14,888 bases of DNA from Solirubrobacteraceae bacterium (GTDB lineage: Bacteria; Actinomycetota; Thermoleophilia; Solirubrobacterales; Solirubrobacteraceae). A model generated the notes under the pieces. That model searched no databases and was not told the origin of the DNA. It saw nothing but the letters and a program-made list of their open reading frames with translations. Of the stretch, positions 8,272 to 14,888 are shown one piece after another (position 1 is the first letter of the stretch; each line of letters begins with the position of its first letter). The stretch spans positions 1 through 14,888 of the forward strand of contig JANJUA010000223.1 in assembly GCA_024710825.1 (NCBI GenBank). The letters run 5' to 3'. The translations under genes and the position numbers were made by a program.

Positions 8272-11200
8272 CAGTCGCCCTCCCCGATCACGTCCGGCTC
8301 GCCGACCATGTCGACGGTCGACACCTCGACGGCTCCGACGAGCGCGTCCTCCTCCTCGGCGAGCTGCTCGAGCACGCGGCGGTAGTCGGCCGGGAAGACC
8401 TTCACGAACCGCGGCAGCAGCTCCTCGAAGGATTCCAGCACCCGCCGGCCCACCGACGATCCGGTGCGCTCGACGTGCTCGGCGACCAGGTCGCGCAGCT
8501 CGATCGCGTCGGCCTCGTCCAGCGGACACAGGTCCGGCAGCGCGGCCGGGTTGCAGCGCGAGCGCAGGAGCCCGTCCTCGTCGAGCACGAACGCGAGGCC
8601 CCCGCTCATGCCCGCCGCGAAGTTGCGACCGGTCGGGCCGAGGACGACCACGCGGCCGCCGGTCATGTACTCGCAGCCGTGGTCGCCGACGCCCTCGACG
8701 ACCGCGCTGGCGCCCGAGTTGCGCACCGCGAAGCGCTCGCCGGCCAGGCCGCGGAAGAACGCGCGCCCGCTCGTGGCGCCGTAGAGGACCGTGTTGCCGA
8801 CGACGACGTTCTCCTCCGCCGCGTAGGCGGCGCTCTCCGGCGGGCGCACGGCGAGCACGCCGCCGGACAGGCCCTTGCCGGTGTAGTCGTTGGCGTCGCC
8901 GTGCAGCAGGAACTCCACGCCGGGCGCGAGCCAGCCGCCGAACGACTGTCCGGCCGAGCCGTCGAAGCGGACGGAGATCGAGCCCTCCGGCAGCCCTTGC
9001 GCGCCGTGCGCGCGGGCGATGTGGGAGGAGAGGATGCCGCCGACGCAGCGGTTGACGTTGCGGACCGGCAGCTCGATCGCGACCCGCTCGCCGTCCTCGA
9101 GGGCGCCCTTGGAGAGCGCCACGAGCTCCCAGTCGAGCGCGTCGTCGAGCACCGGCTCCTGCGGGCGCACGCGGCGGCGCGGCGCGCCCGCCGGCAGCTC
9201 GGGGACCGTCAGCAGGGCCGACAGGTCGACGCCGCGCGCCTTCCAGTGGTCGACGGCCTCGTCGGCGCGCAGCAGGTCCGTGCGGCCGATCATCTCGTCC
9301 AGCGTGCGCATTCCCAGCGACGCCATGATCCCCCGCAGCTCCTCGGCCACGAAGAAGAAGAAGTTGATGACGTGCTCCGGCTGGCCCTTGAAGCGCTTGA
9401 CGAGCTCGGGGTCCTGGGTGGCGATGCCGACCGGACAGGTGTTCAGGTGGCAGGCGCGCATCATGATGCAGCCGGTGGCGATCAGGGGGGCCGTCGAGAA
9501 GCCGAACTCGTCGGCGCCGAGCAGCGCGGCGATCGCCACGTCGCGGCCGGTCTTGAGCTGGCCGTCGGTCTGCACCGTGATCCGGGAGCGCAGGTCGTTG
9601 CGCAGCAGCGTCTGCTGGGTCTCGGCGAGGCCGATCTCCCACGGCACGCCGGCCGCCTGGATCGAGGACAGCGGCGACGCGCCGGTGCCGCCGTCGTGGC
9701 CGGCGATCAGCACGTGGTCGGCGTTGGCCTTCGCGACGCCCGCCGCGACCGTGCCGACGCCCACCTCGGAGACGAGCTTCACCGACACGCTCGCCGTCGG
9801 GTTCGAGCAGCGCAGGTCGTAGATGAGCTGCTTGAGGTCCTCGATCGAGTAGATGTCGTGGTGCGGCGGCGGGGAGATGAGCCCCACGCCCGGCGTCGAG
9901 TGGCGGATGCCGCCGATGTACTTGTCGACCTTGTGGCCGGGGAGCTGGCCGCCCTCGCCGGGCTTGGCGCCCTGGGCCATCTTGATCTGGAGCTGGTCCG
10001 CGTTGACGAGGTAGTGGATCGTGACGCCGAAGCGGCCCGAGGCGACCTGCTTGATCGCCGAGCGGCGGTCGTCGGCGAAGCGGACGGGGTCCTCCCCGCC
10101 CTCGCCTGTGTTCGACTTGCCGCCGAGGTGGTTCATCGCCCTGGCGAGCGTCTCGTGCGCCTCGCGCGAGATCGAGCCCAGCGACATCGCGCCGGTGGCG
10201 AAGCGCTTGACGATCTCCTTCGCCGGCTCGACCTCCTCGAGCGCCACCGGGGTCACGCTCTCGGTGCGGAGAGCCATGAGCCCGCGCAGCGTCGCGCGCC
10301 GGGTGGCGTCCTCGTTGACGGTGCGGGCGTACTCGTCGTACTTGCCCTGGGCCGTCCCGTCCAACGGCTCGCTATCGCTCCCCGTCGGAGCCCGAGACCG
10401 CACCGCCTGCTGGACGAGCGCGATCGTCTCCGGGTTCCACATGTGGTGCTCGCCGTCCCGGCGCCAGGCGTACACGCCGCCGACCGGCAGCAGCCGCCCG
10501 TCGTCGTTGGAGCTGGCGTCCGTCCACGCCCGGGCGTGGCGGTCGAGGGCCTCCTGGGCGAGCACCTCGATGCCGATGCCCCCGATCCGCGACGCCGTGC
10601 CGGTGAAGTGGCGGTCGATGAGGTCGCGCTCCAGGCCGACGGCCTCGAAGATCTGCGCGCCGCAGTAGGACTGGATGGTCGAGATCCCCATCTTCGAGAT
10701 CGTCTTCAGCAGGCCCTTGCCGATCGCCTTGACGACGTTGCGCTCGGCCGTGTCCGCGTCGGCGACCCCGGGGATGTCGCCCGAGAAGACCATCTCGTCG
10801 ACGGTGTCGAAGAGGAGGTACGGGTTGATGGCGCCGCAGCCGTAGCCGATCAGCGTCGCCATGTGATGCACCTCGCGCGGCTCACCTGACTCGAGCACGA
10901 GGCTGCACTGGAGGCGGTTCCCGGCGCGGACGAGGTGGTGGTGCACCGCGGCGACCGCGAGCAGCGCCGGGATCGGGGCCCGCTCCGGGCCCATGCGCCG
11001 ATCCGAGAGGATCAGCACGTTCGCGCCGTCTACGAGCGCGTGGTATGCCTCATCGCAGAGGTCGGCGAGCCGGCGCGCCATGCCCGCGGTCCCGGCTGCC
11101 ACCGGCCAGGTCATGTCCAGGGTGAGCGTCTGGAAGATGTCGCCGCCGGCCTGCTTGAGCTTCTCGAGCTCGAGGTTGCGCAGGATCGGCTGCTTGAGCA

Positions 11201-12869
11201 TGAGCTGATGCGCGTGGCGTGGGTCCGCGTCCAAGAGGTTGCCCTCCGGCCCGATCACGCTGCGGAGGCTCATAACCACCTCCTCTCGGATCGGGTCGAT
11301 CGGGGGGTTGGTCACCTGGGCGAAGAGCTGCTTGAAGTACGCGAACAGCGGCGGGCGCTGGTCCGACAGCACGGCGAGCGCGTTGTCGTTGCCCATCGAG
11401 CCGATCGGCTCGGCGCCCGCGGCGGCCATCGGGGCGATGAGGACGCGCAGGTCCTCCTGCGAGTAGCCGAAGGCCAGGCGGCGCAGCTCGCTCGGCTGCA
11501 CGCCGGTCATCGTCACGTGCGCGTCCGGGAGGTCGTCGAAGCGAACCTGGTGGGTCTCGATCCACTCCCGGTACGGCTCCGCCGTCGAGATCTCGCGCTT
11601 GACCTCCTCGTCGGAGACGATCCGGCCCTGCTCGAGGTCGACGAGGAACAGCTTGCCCGGCTGCAGGCGGCCGAGGCGCTTGACGCGGTCCGCGGGGATG
11701 CCGAGCAGGCCGGACTCGGAGCCGAGCACGACGAGCCCGTCGTCGGTCTCCATCCAGCGGCCGGGGCGCAGGCCGTTGCGATCCAGCGTCGCGCCGATCA
11801 GGCGGCCGTCGGTGAAGCAGACGGCCGCGGGGCCGTCCCACGGCTCCATGAAGGTGCTGTGGAACTCGTAGAAGGCCTTGAGCTCGTCGGTGAGGTCGTC
11901 CCGGCCGTCGTAGGCCTCCGGGATCATCATCATCACCGCGTGCGGCAGCGAGCGGCCCGCGAGCATCAGCAGCTCGAGGACGTTGTCGAACGTCGCCGAG
12001 TCCGAGCCGCCGGGACGGACGCTCGGCAGCACCTTGCGCAGGTCGCCGCCGAAGAGGTCCGACGCGAGCCGGCTCTCGCGGGCCCGCATCCAGTTGACGT
12101 TGCCCATCAGCGTGTTGATCTCGCCGTTGTGGGCGATCACGCGGTAAGGGTGCGCCAGCTCCCAGCTCGGGAACGTGTTCGTCGAGAAGCGCGAGTGCAC
12201 GAGCCCCATCGCGCTCTCCATGCGCTCGTCGCGCAGGTCCGGGTAGAAGCCCGGCACCTGGTAGGAGATGAGCATCCCCTTGTAGACGACGGTCCGCGAG
12301 GAGAACGACGGCACGTAGAAGTCCGGCCCGGCCGCGAGCTCGCACACGCGGCGGATGACGTAGAGCTTGCGCTCGAAGGCGTCCTGGTCGTCGGCGAAGC
12401 CGTCGCCCGCGCCGACGAAGAGCTGGCGGATGTGCGGACGGGATGCGTTCGCCGTCTCCCCGACGTGCGTCTCGTCGATCGGCACGTCGCGCCAGCCGAG
12501 GACGACCTGGCCCTCGACGCGGGTGTTGAGCTCCATCAGCGCCTCGAGCTTCTCGCGCCGCGCGGGGTCGCGCGGCAGGAAGCACATGGCGACGCCGTAG
12601 CGCCCGACGGGGGGCAGCTCGAAGTCGACGACCGCCCGCAGGAAGCGGTCGGGCATCTGCAGCAGGATGCCCGCGCCGTCGCCCGTGTGCTTGTCCGCGC
12701 CCGCGGCGCCCCGATGCTCCAGGTTGTCCAGCGCGAGCAGCGCCTTGGCGACGACGTCGTGGCTCGGGACGTTGTCCAGGCGCGCCACCATCGCCACGCC
12801 GCACGCATCGTGCTCGTAGCGGGGGTCGTAGAGGCCGTCAGGCCTTGGGGGCGAGATTCTCTGGTTCAT
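8271..12869 (-). CDS. gltB: Glutamate synthase (NADPH) large subunit
   Basis: The 1532-residue large subunit releases ammonia from glutamine and channels it to 2-oxoglutarate. The start is the ATG at 12869, with GGAG 10 bases upstream; the open frame reaches further, but that part is poor in family similarity. Residues 1-22 are a short propeptide. Cys23 in [11 protein letters not shown] is the Ntn amidotransferase nucleophile exposed by cleavage. [18 protein letters not shown] follows at about 55-72. The FMN-binding synthase domain holds [15 protein letters not shown] and [11 protein letters not shown]1134, C1140 and C1145 ([12 protein letters not shown]) bind the [3Fe-4S] cluster. The C-terminal third is the GXGXG-type beta-helix domain (about 1260-1480). 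It leads the gltB-gltD-mscS unit and is divergent from the anti-sigma genes. Odd point: a 15-codon insert at about residues 825-839. Length otherwise normal. Confidence 0.97.
10353..10397 (-). repeat. Short in-frame insert in gltB, possible palindromic mini-element
   Basis: Residues 825-839 of GltB ([15 protein letters not shown]) sit between QQAVR and [14 protein letters not shown], where other GltB proteins, as I recall them, join almost directly. The DNA contains GGCTC (10366-10370) pairing with GAGCC (10388-10392) and a doubled AGCGA on the minus strand. Codons TCT, GCT, GAT and TTG occur close together, unlike the strict G/C-ending codons around them. It looks like a small mobile or repetitive sequence that became translated. 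A simple family length variation is the alternative. Confidence 0.35.
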
Positions 12870-12917
12870 CTGGGAGGTGCTCCGGCGGGGGGAAGAGCAG
12901 CTCAGGCGGCGCGAGAA

Positions 12918-12944
12918 AGCGTAGACGATCGCGCAGAGAGCCAA
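12918..12944 (-). promoter_or_regulatory. Weak candidate promoter for gltB
   Basis: On the minus strand TTGGCT (12939-12944) and TACGCT (12918-12923) are separated by 15 bases, loosely resembling -35 and -10 boxes, about 50 bases before the gltB ATG. It is the most A/T-rich part of the 165-base divergent gap. The spacing is short and the match partial. Confidence 0.22.
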
Positions 12945-12957
12945 AAGCAGCGCCAGT

Positions 12958-13005
12958 CGGTTACCGTCTCGGCCGCCCCTGAGGGCAACCGGTGTGTGAA
13001 GCACC
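12958..13005. promoter_or_regulatory. Nested inverted repeats in the gltB / anti-sigma divergent region
   Basis: CGGTT (12958-12962) pairs with AACCG (12987-12991), and inside it GCCC-CTGA-GGGC (12975-12986) forms a tight stem-loop abutting the outer arm. GGTG (12991-12994) and CACC (13002-13005) add a third short stem. This could be an operator or a structured 5' leader for the plus-strand ATPase gene. No known riboswitch class was recognised on either strand. Confidence 0.25.
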
Positions 13006-13021
13006 CCCTCGACGGGCACCT

Positions 13022-13025
13022 AGGA
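13022..13025 (+). promoter_or_regulatory. Ribosome binding site of the RsbW-like gene
   Basis: AGGA lies 9 bases before the ATG at 13035. It selects this start within a much longer open frame that otherwise reads antisense through gltB. Confidence 0.5.
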
Positions 13026-13034
13026 CTCCTGACG

Positions 13035-13433
13035 ATGGCCGATGTCGAGCTCATCCTGCCCGCCCGCGCCGAGAACGTCGCGGTCGTTCGCCATGCCCTG
13101 GGCGGCCTCGGCGAGGCCCTCGACCTCGACCCGCAGACGCTGTCGGACGTCAAGCTGGCGGTCACCGAGGCGTGCACCAACGTCGTCGTCCACGCCTACG
13201 GCGGCGGCGACGGTCCGATGGAGGTGGCGGCCACCCTCGACGGCGACGTCCTCAGGGTGACGGTCCGCGACCACGGGCGCGGCATCGTGCCGCGGGCCGA
13301 CTCTCCCGGGCTCGGCCTCGGGCTGCCGCTCATCGCCACGCTGACCGAGTCGCTGGAGCTGGGCCGGTCCCCCGACGAGCGCACGGAGGTGGCGATGGTG
13401 TTCCGGCTGGCCGGCGAGGCAGTCGCGACATGA
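13035..13433 (+). CDS. RsbW/SpoIIAB-like anti-sigma ATPase (serine kinase)
   Basis: This 132-residue protein is a single GHKL (histidine-kinase-like) ATPase domain. The N-box is TEACTNVVVHAY, with E45 as likely catalytic base and N49 as Mg2+ ligand. The G1 box is VRDHGRGI (D79, G81, G83) and the G2 box GLGLGLPLI (G92/G94/G96). Short length, no sensor and the EACTN...HAY form place it with RsbW/SpoIIAB-type anti-sigma factors. These hold a sigma factor inactive or phosphorylate a STAS antagonist on Ser/Thr in the cytoplasm. The start follows AGGA by 9 bases. Its stop overlaps the next ATG (ATGA), and a STAS gene follows after that, as expected of a partner-switch module. No sigma gene is in the window, so the target is unknown. 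All ATP-binding residues are intact. Confidence 0.9.
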   Translation: MADVELILPARAENVAVVRHALGGLGEALDLDPQTLSDVKLAVTEACTNVVVHAYGGGDGPMEVAATLDGDVLRVTVRDHGRGIVPRADSPGLGLGLPLIATLTESLELGRSPDERTEVAMVFRLAGEAVAT

Positions 13434-13795
13434 GCGCGAACGTCGCGACCCTGAAGGTCGCGCACGGCCCGCTCCTGGGCCCGGTGCTCGCCCGCGTGGT
13501 GGGCATGCTGGCGGCTCGCGCCCATTGCCCGGTGGACCGGCTCGACGACGCCCTGCTCGTCGCCGACGCGATCGCCGCCCACGCCCCCGGACACTCGCCC
13601 GACGGGCACGTGATCGTCCGCGTCGGCGCCGGCGAGGACGGCATCGAGCTCGAGGTCGTGGGCCTGCGCACCGGCGGGGGCGATGCCCTCATGGCCGACG
13701 CGGCGCTGCCTGGCGTCGGCAACGTGCTCGAGCGGATCGCCGACGAGGTGCGAGTGTCCGGCGAGGGCGTCGCCGTCCGACTCGCGCTGGGCTGA
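13430..13795 (+). CDS. Degenerate RsbW-like protein (probable pseudo-ATPase)
   Basis: This 121-residue protein starts at an ATG overlapping the previous stop by 4 bases, so it is translationally coupled. No standard motif stands out, but it lines up along its length with the preceding ATPase: VDRLDDALLVADAIAAHAP (35-53) against the LSDVKLAVTEACTNVVVHAY region, VIVRVGAGEDGIELEVVG (61-78) against the two central strands, and ALPGVGNVLERIADEVRVSG (92-111) against PGLGLGLPLIATLTESLEL. The N-box Asn and Glu are absent, with about four residues deleted there, and the G1 DxGxG has become LRTGGG. It probably keeps the fold but cannot bind ATP normally. I infer a regulatory or scaffold partner of the ATPase, perhaps as a heterodimer. 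It could also be an unrelated small alpha/beta protein. The reading frame and G/C-ending codons show it is an intact gene. Confidence 0.7.
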   Translation: MSANVATLKVAHGPLLGPVLARVVGMLAARAHCPVDRLDDALLVADAIAAHAPGHSPDGHVIVRVGAGEDGIELEVVGLRTGGGDALMADAALPGVGNVLERIADEVRVSGEGVAVRLALG

Positions 13796-13834
13796 GCCGG
13801 GGCCGCGGATTCGACCTGCCACAATGGAAAGCCG

Positions 13835-14203
13835 ATGCCAGCAGAGTTCTCACTGAGCGAGGAGGACCTCGACGGCGAGCGCCACGTGGTGGCGGTTCGC
13901 GGCGAGATCGACCTCTTCACCGCGCCCGAGCTGAAGCAGAAGCTCACCGACTCGATCGAGGGCGGCAAGACGCGGATCGTCGTCGACCTCACCGACACGA
14001 CGTTCCTCGACTCGACCGCGCTCGGCGTCCTGATCGGCGCCGTCAAGCGCCTGCGAACGCGCGAGGGCGCCCTGGTCATCGTCAACTCCGACCAGAACAT
14101 CGCCAAGACGTTCGAGATCACGGGGCTCGACCAGATCTTCACGATCGTCGCCGAGCGCGACGCCGCCATCGCGGCGCTCGACGCCGAGCCGGCGTCGAGC
14201 TAG
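13835..14203 (+). CDS. STAS-domain anti-sigma factor antagonist (RsbV/SpoIIAA-like)
   Basis: This 122-residue protein is one STAS domain. VVAVRGEIDLFTAPELKQKL (18-37) is the conserved first strand and helix. IVVDLTDTTFLDSTALGVLI (48-67) contains the DSTALG loop; S60, with T61 beside it, matches the residue phosphorylated in RsbV-type antagonists. Such proteins, when unphosphorylated, bind the anti-sigma kinase and free the sigma factor; phosphorylation by the kinase switches them off. The gene lies 39 bases after the pseudo-ATPase gene on the same strand. Its ATG is preceded closely by GGAAAG, a weak ribosome site with short spacing. Its last codons lie in a perfect terminator-like hairpin, and the stop is one base from the convergent topoisomerase stop. 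Family certain; its partner is most simply the ATPase at 13035. Confidence 0.93.
   Translation: MPAEFSLSEEDLDGERHVVAVRGEIDLFTAPELKQKLTDSIEGGKTRIVVDLTDTTFLDSTALGVLIGAVKRLRTREGALVIVNSDQNIAKTFEITGLDQIFTIVAERDAAIAALDAEPASS
14176..14200. terminator. Perfect hairpin overlapping the STAS 3' end, likely bidirectional terminator
   Basis: GCTCGACGCCG (14176-14186) pairs perfectly with CGGCGTCGAGC (14190-14200), an 11-bp stem with a 3-base AGC loop. It ends at the last sense codon of the STAS gene, and lies 4 bases beyond the stop of the minus-strand topoisomerase gene. One structure can therefore serve both convergent genes. The stem also encodes the C-terminus AALDAEPASS. No T-run follows. Confidence 0.65.
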
Positions 14204-14204
14204 C

Positions 14205-14888
14205 TCAGGCCGCGACGAGCGCCTCCTCGACGCTGACGACGGCCTCGCTCTCGTGCTCGGCGATGAGCGCCAGCACCGCCTCCTCCACGGGGCCCTGGAT
14301 CGCCGTGTCGTCGGGGTCGGCGCCGAGATCCTGTAGGACGCCGGCGATCGACAGGCCGTCCTGGAAGCGGTCGATCACGCGAGGGTCGATGTAGGAGGCT
14401 CGCGCGACCGCGGGCGTGTTGCCGAGGTAGTGGGCGACCTCGTCGACGGCGCGCTTCACCGCCCGCCTGCGGGCGACCTTCGTCTCGGCGGGGACGGTCA
14501 CCGCGAGCGCCACCGCCGCGAGCACGGTCGCGCCCCATGTCCGGAAGTCCTTGGCCGAGAACTCCGCGCCCGTCGCCTGCTTGACGTAGGCGTTGACGTC
14601 CGCCGACCTCACGTCCTCCCAGCGGCGCCCGCGCTTGTAGGCCAGCAGCTCGTCGCCGCCGCCCCGTCGGCGCAGGAGCCTGCGGACGACCGCCGCGACC
14701 TCCGGGTCGACGACCGACTGCACGCGCCGCCTGCCGCTCTTGGCCGGATAGTCGAAGCGGACCGTCGCGCCGTCGAGCGAGACGTGCTCCTTGCGCATCG
14801 TCGCCAGCCCGTATGTCTCGTTGGTCACCGCGTAGTCCTCGGAGCCGATGCGGAAGAAGCCGCGGTCGAGCAGCCTCACGGCGCAGGC
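14205..14888 (-). CDS. DNA topoisomerase IB, C-terminal part (runs off the right edge)
   Basis: The frame is open from the right edge to a TGA at 14205-14207, giving 227 residues of the C-terminal catalytic part. An internal GTG at 14879 is unlikely to be the start, because conserved sequence continues across it (AVRLLDRGFFRIGSEDY). YGLATMRKEHV follows, then YPAKSGRRR with the catalytic Lys, KDFRTWGAT with a catalytic Arg, and HYLGNTPAVARASYID, where the Tyr encoded at 14391-14393 is the nucleophile that forms the 3'-phosphotyrosine link. This is the poxvirus/eukaryote-type IB enzyme found in many actinobacteria and proteobacteria; it relaxes supercoils without ATP. A short acidic tail follows the catalytic Tyr region. 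The gene is convergent with the STAS gene, one base between stops. Family near certain; the N-terminal domain is not visible. Confidence 0.93.
   Translation of the reverse strand, partial: ACAVRLLDRGFFRIGSEDYAVTNETYGLATMRKEHVSLDGATVRFDYPAKSGRRRVQSVVDPEVAAVVRRLLRRRGGGDELLAYKRGRRWEDVRSADVNAYVKQATGAEFSAKDFRTWGATVLAAVALAVTVPAETKVARRRAVKRAVDEVAHYLGNTPAVARASYIDPRVIDRFQDGLSIAGVLQDLGADPDDTAIQGPVEEAVLALIAEHESEAVVSVEEALVAA

Noticed and set aside
12870..13019. A 50-residue N-terminal extension of GltB
   Set aside because: The frame is open upstream, but the extension would be unusually long before Cys23 and would fill most of the divergent promoter region. The ATG at 12869 gives a normal short propeptide.
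8475..13034. Long plus-strand open frames opposite gltB, including an upstream extension of the RsbW-like gene
   Set aside because: They mirror gltB codons. The ribosome site at 13022 and the GHKL domain begin only at 13035, so the extension is not part of the protein.
14205..14879. Reading the topoisomerase frame as a complete short protein starting at the GTG at 14879
   Set aside because: Conserved topoisomerase IB sequence continues unbroken into the right edge, and the N-terminal domain would be missing. It is better called a gene cut by the window.

Overview
The window is very GC-rich, with G or C at nearly every third codon position, and it is densely packed. Neighbouring genes often overlap by 1-4 bases. 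The gene content is a two-subunit glutamate synthase, RsbW/RsbV-type partner-switching proteins, a eukaryotic/poxvirus-type topoisomerase IB, a penicillin-acylase-family enzyme and a flavin monooxygenase paired with a TetR regulator. This fits a high-GC actinobacterium. Thermoleophilia (Solirubrobacter/Conexibacter-like) is my best guess, but it rests on gene style and not on any marker gene.

Left part (1-3144, all minus strand): the 5' part of a small membrane protein runs off the left edge. Upstream of it, reading on the minus strand, lies an apparent unit: a flavin-containing monooxygenase, a TetR regulator (start overlapping the monooxygenase stop by 4 bases) and a secreted glycoside-hydrolase-like TIM-barrel protein. 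A strong hairpin follows. Across a 95-base divergent intergenic region with two inverted repeats lies a secreted penicillin-acylase-family hydrolase (3240-5687, plus).

Middle (5712-12869, minus): gltB-gltD-mscS. The large and small subunits of NADPH glutamate synthase overlap by one base, and an MscS-type mechanosensitive channel starts about 28 bases after gltD. This suggests a glutamate synthesis plus osmotic release unit. gltB carries a short in-frame insert with foreign-looking codons.

Right part (13035-14203, plus): three consecutive genes form a partner-switching module without a sigma factor: an RsbW-like ATPase/anti-sigma kinase, a second protein that looks like a degenerate copy of the same fold with its ATP-binding motifs lost, and a STAS anti-sigma antagonist. 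The STAS gene ends in a perfect hairpin that also serves the convergent topoisomerase IB gene, which runs off the right edge.

There are no tRNA, rRNA, CRISPR, insertion-sequence or phage signatures. The most noteworthy items are the ATPase/pseudo-ATPase/STAS trio, the mini-insert in gltB, and the coupling of an MscS channel to glutamate synthase.
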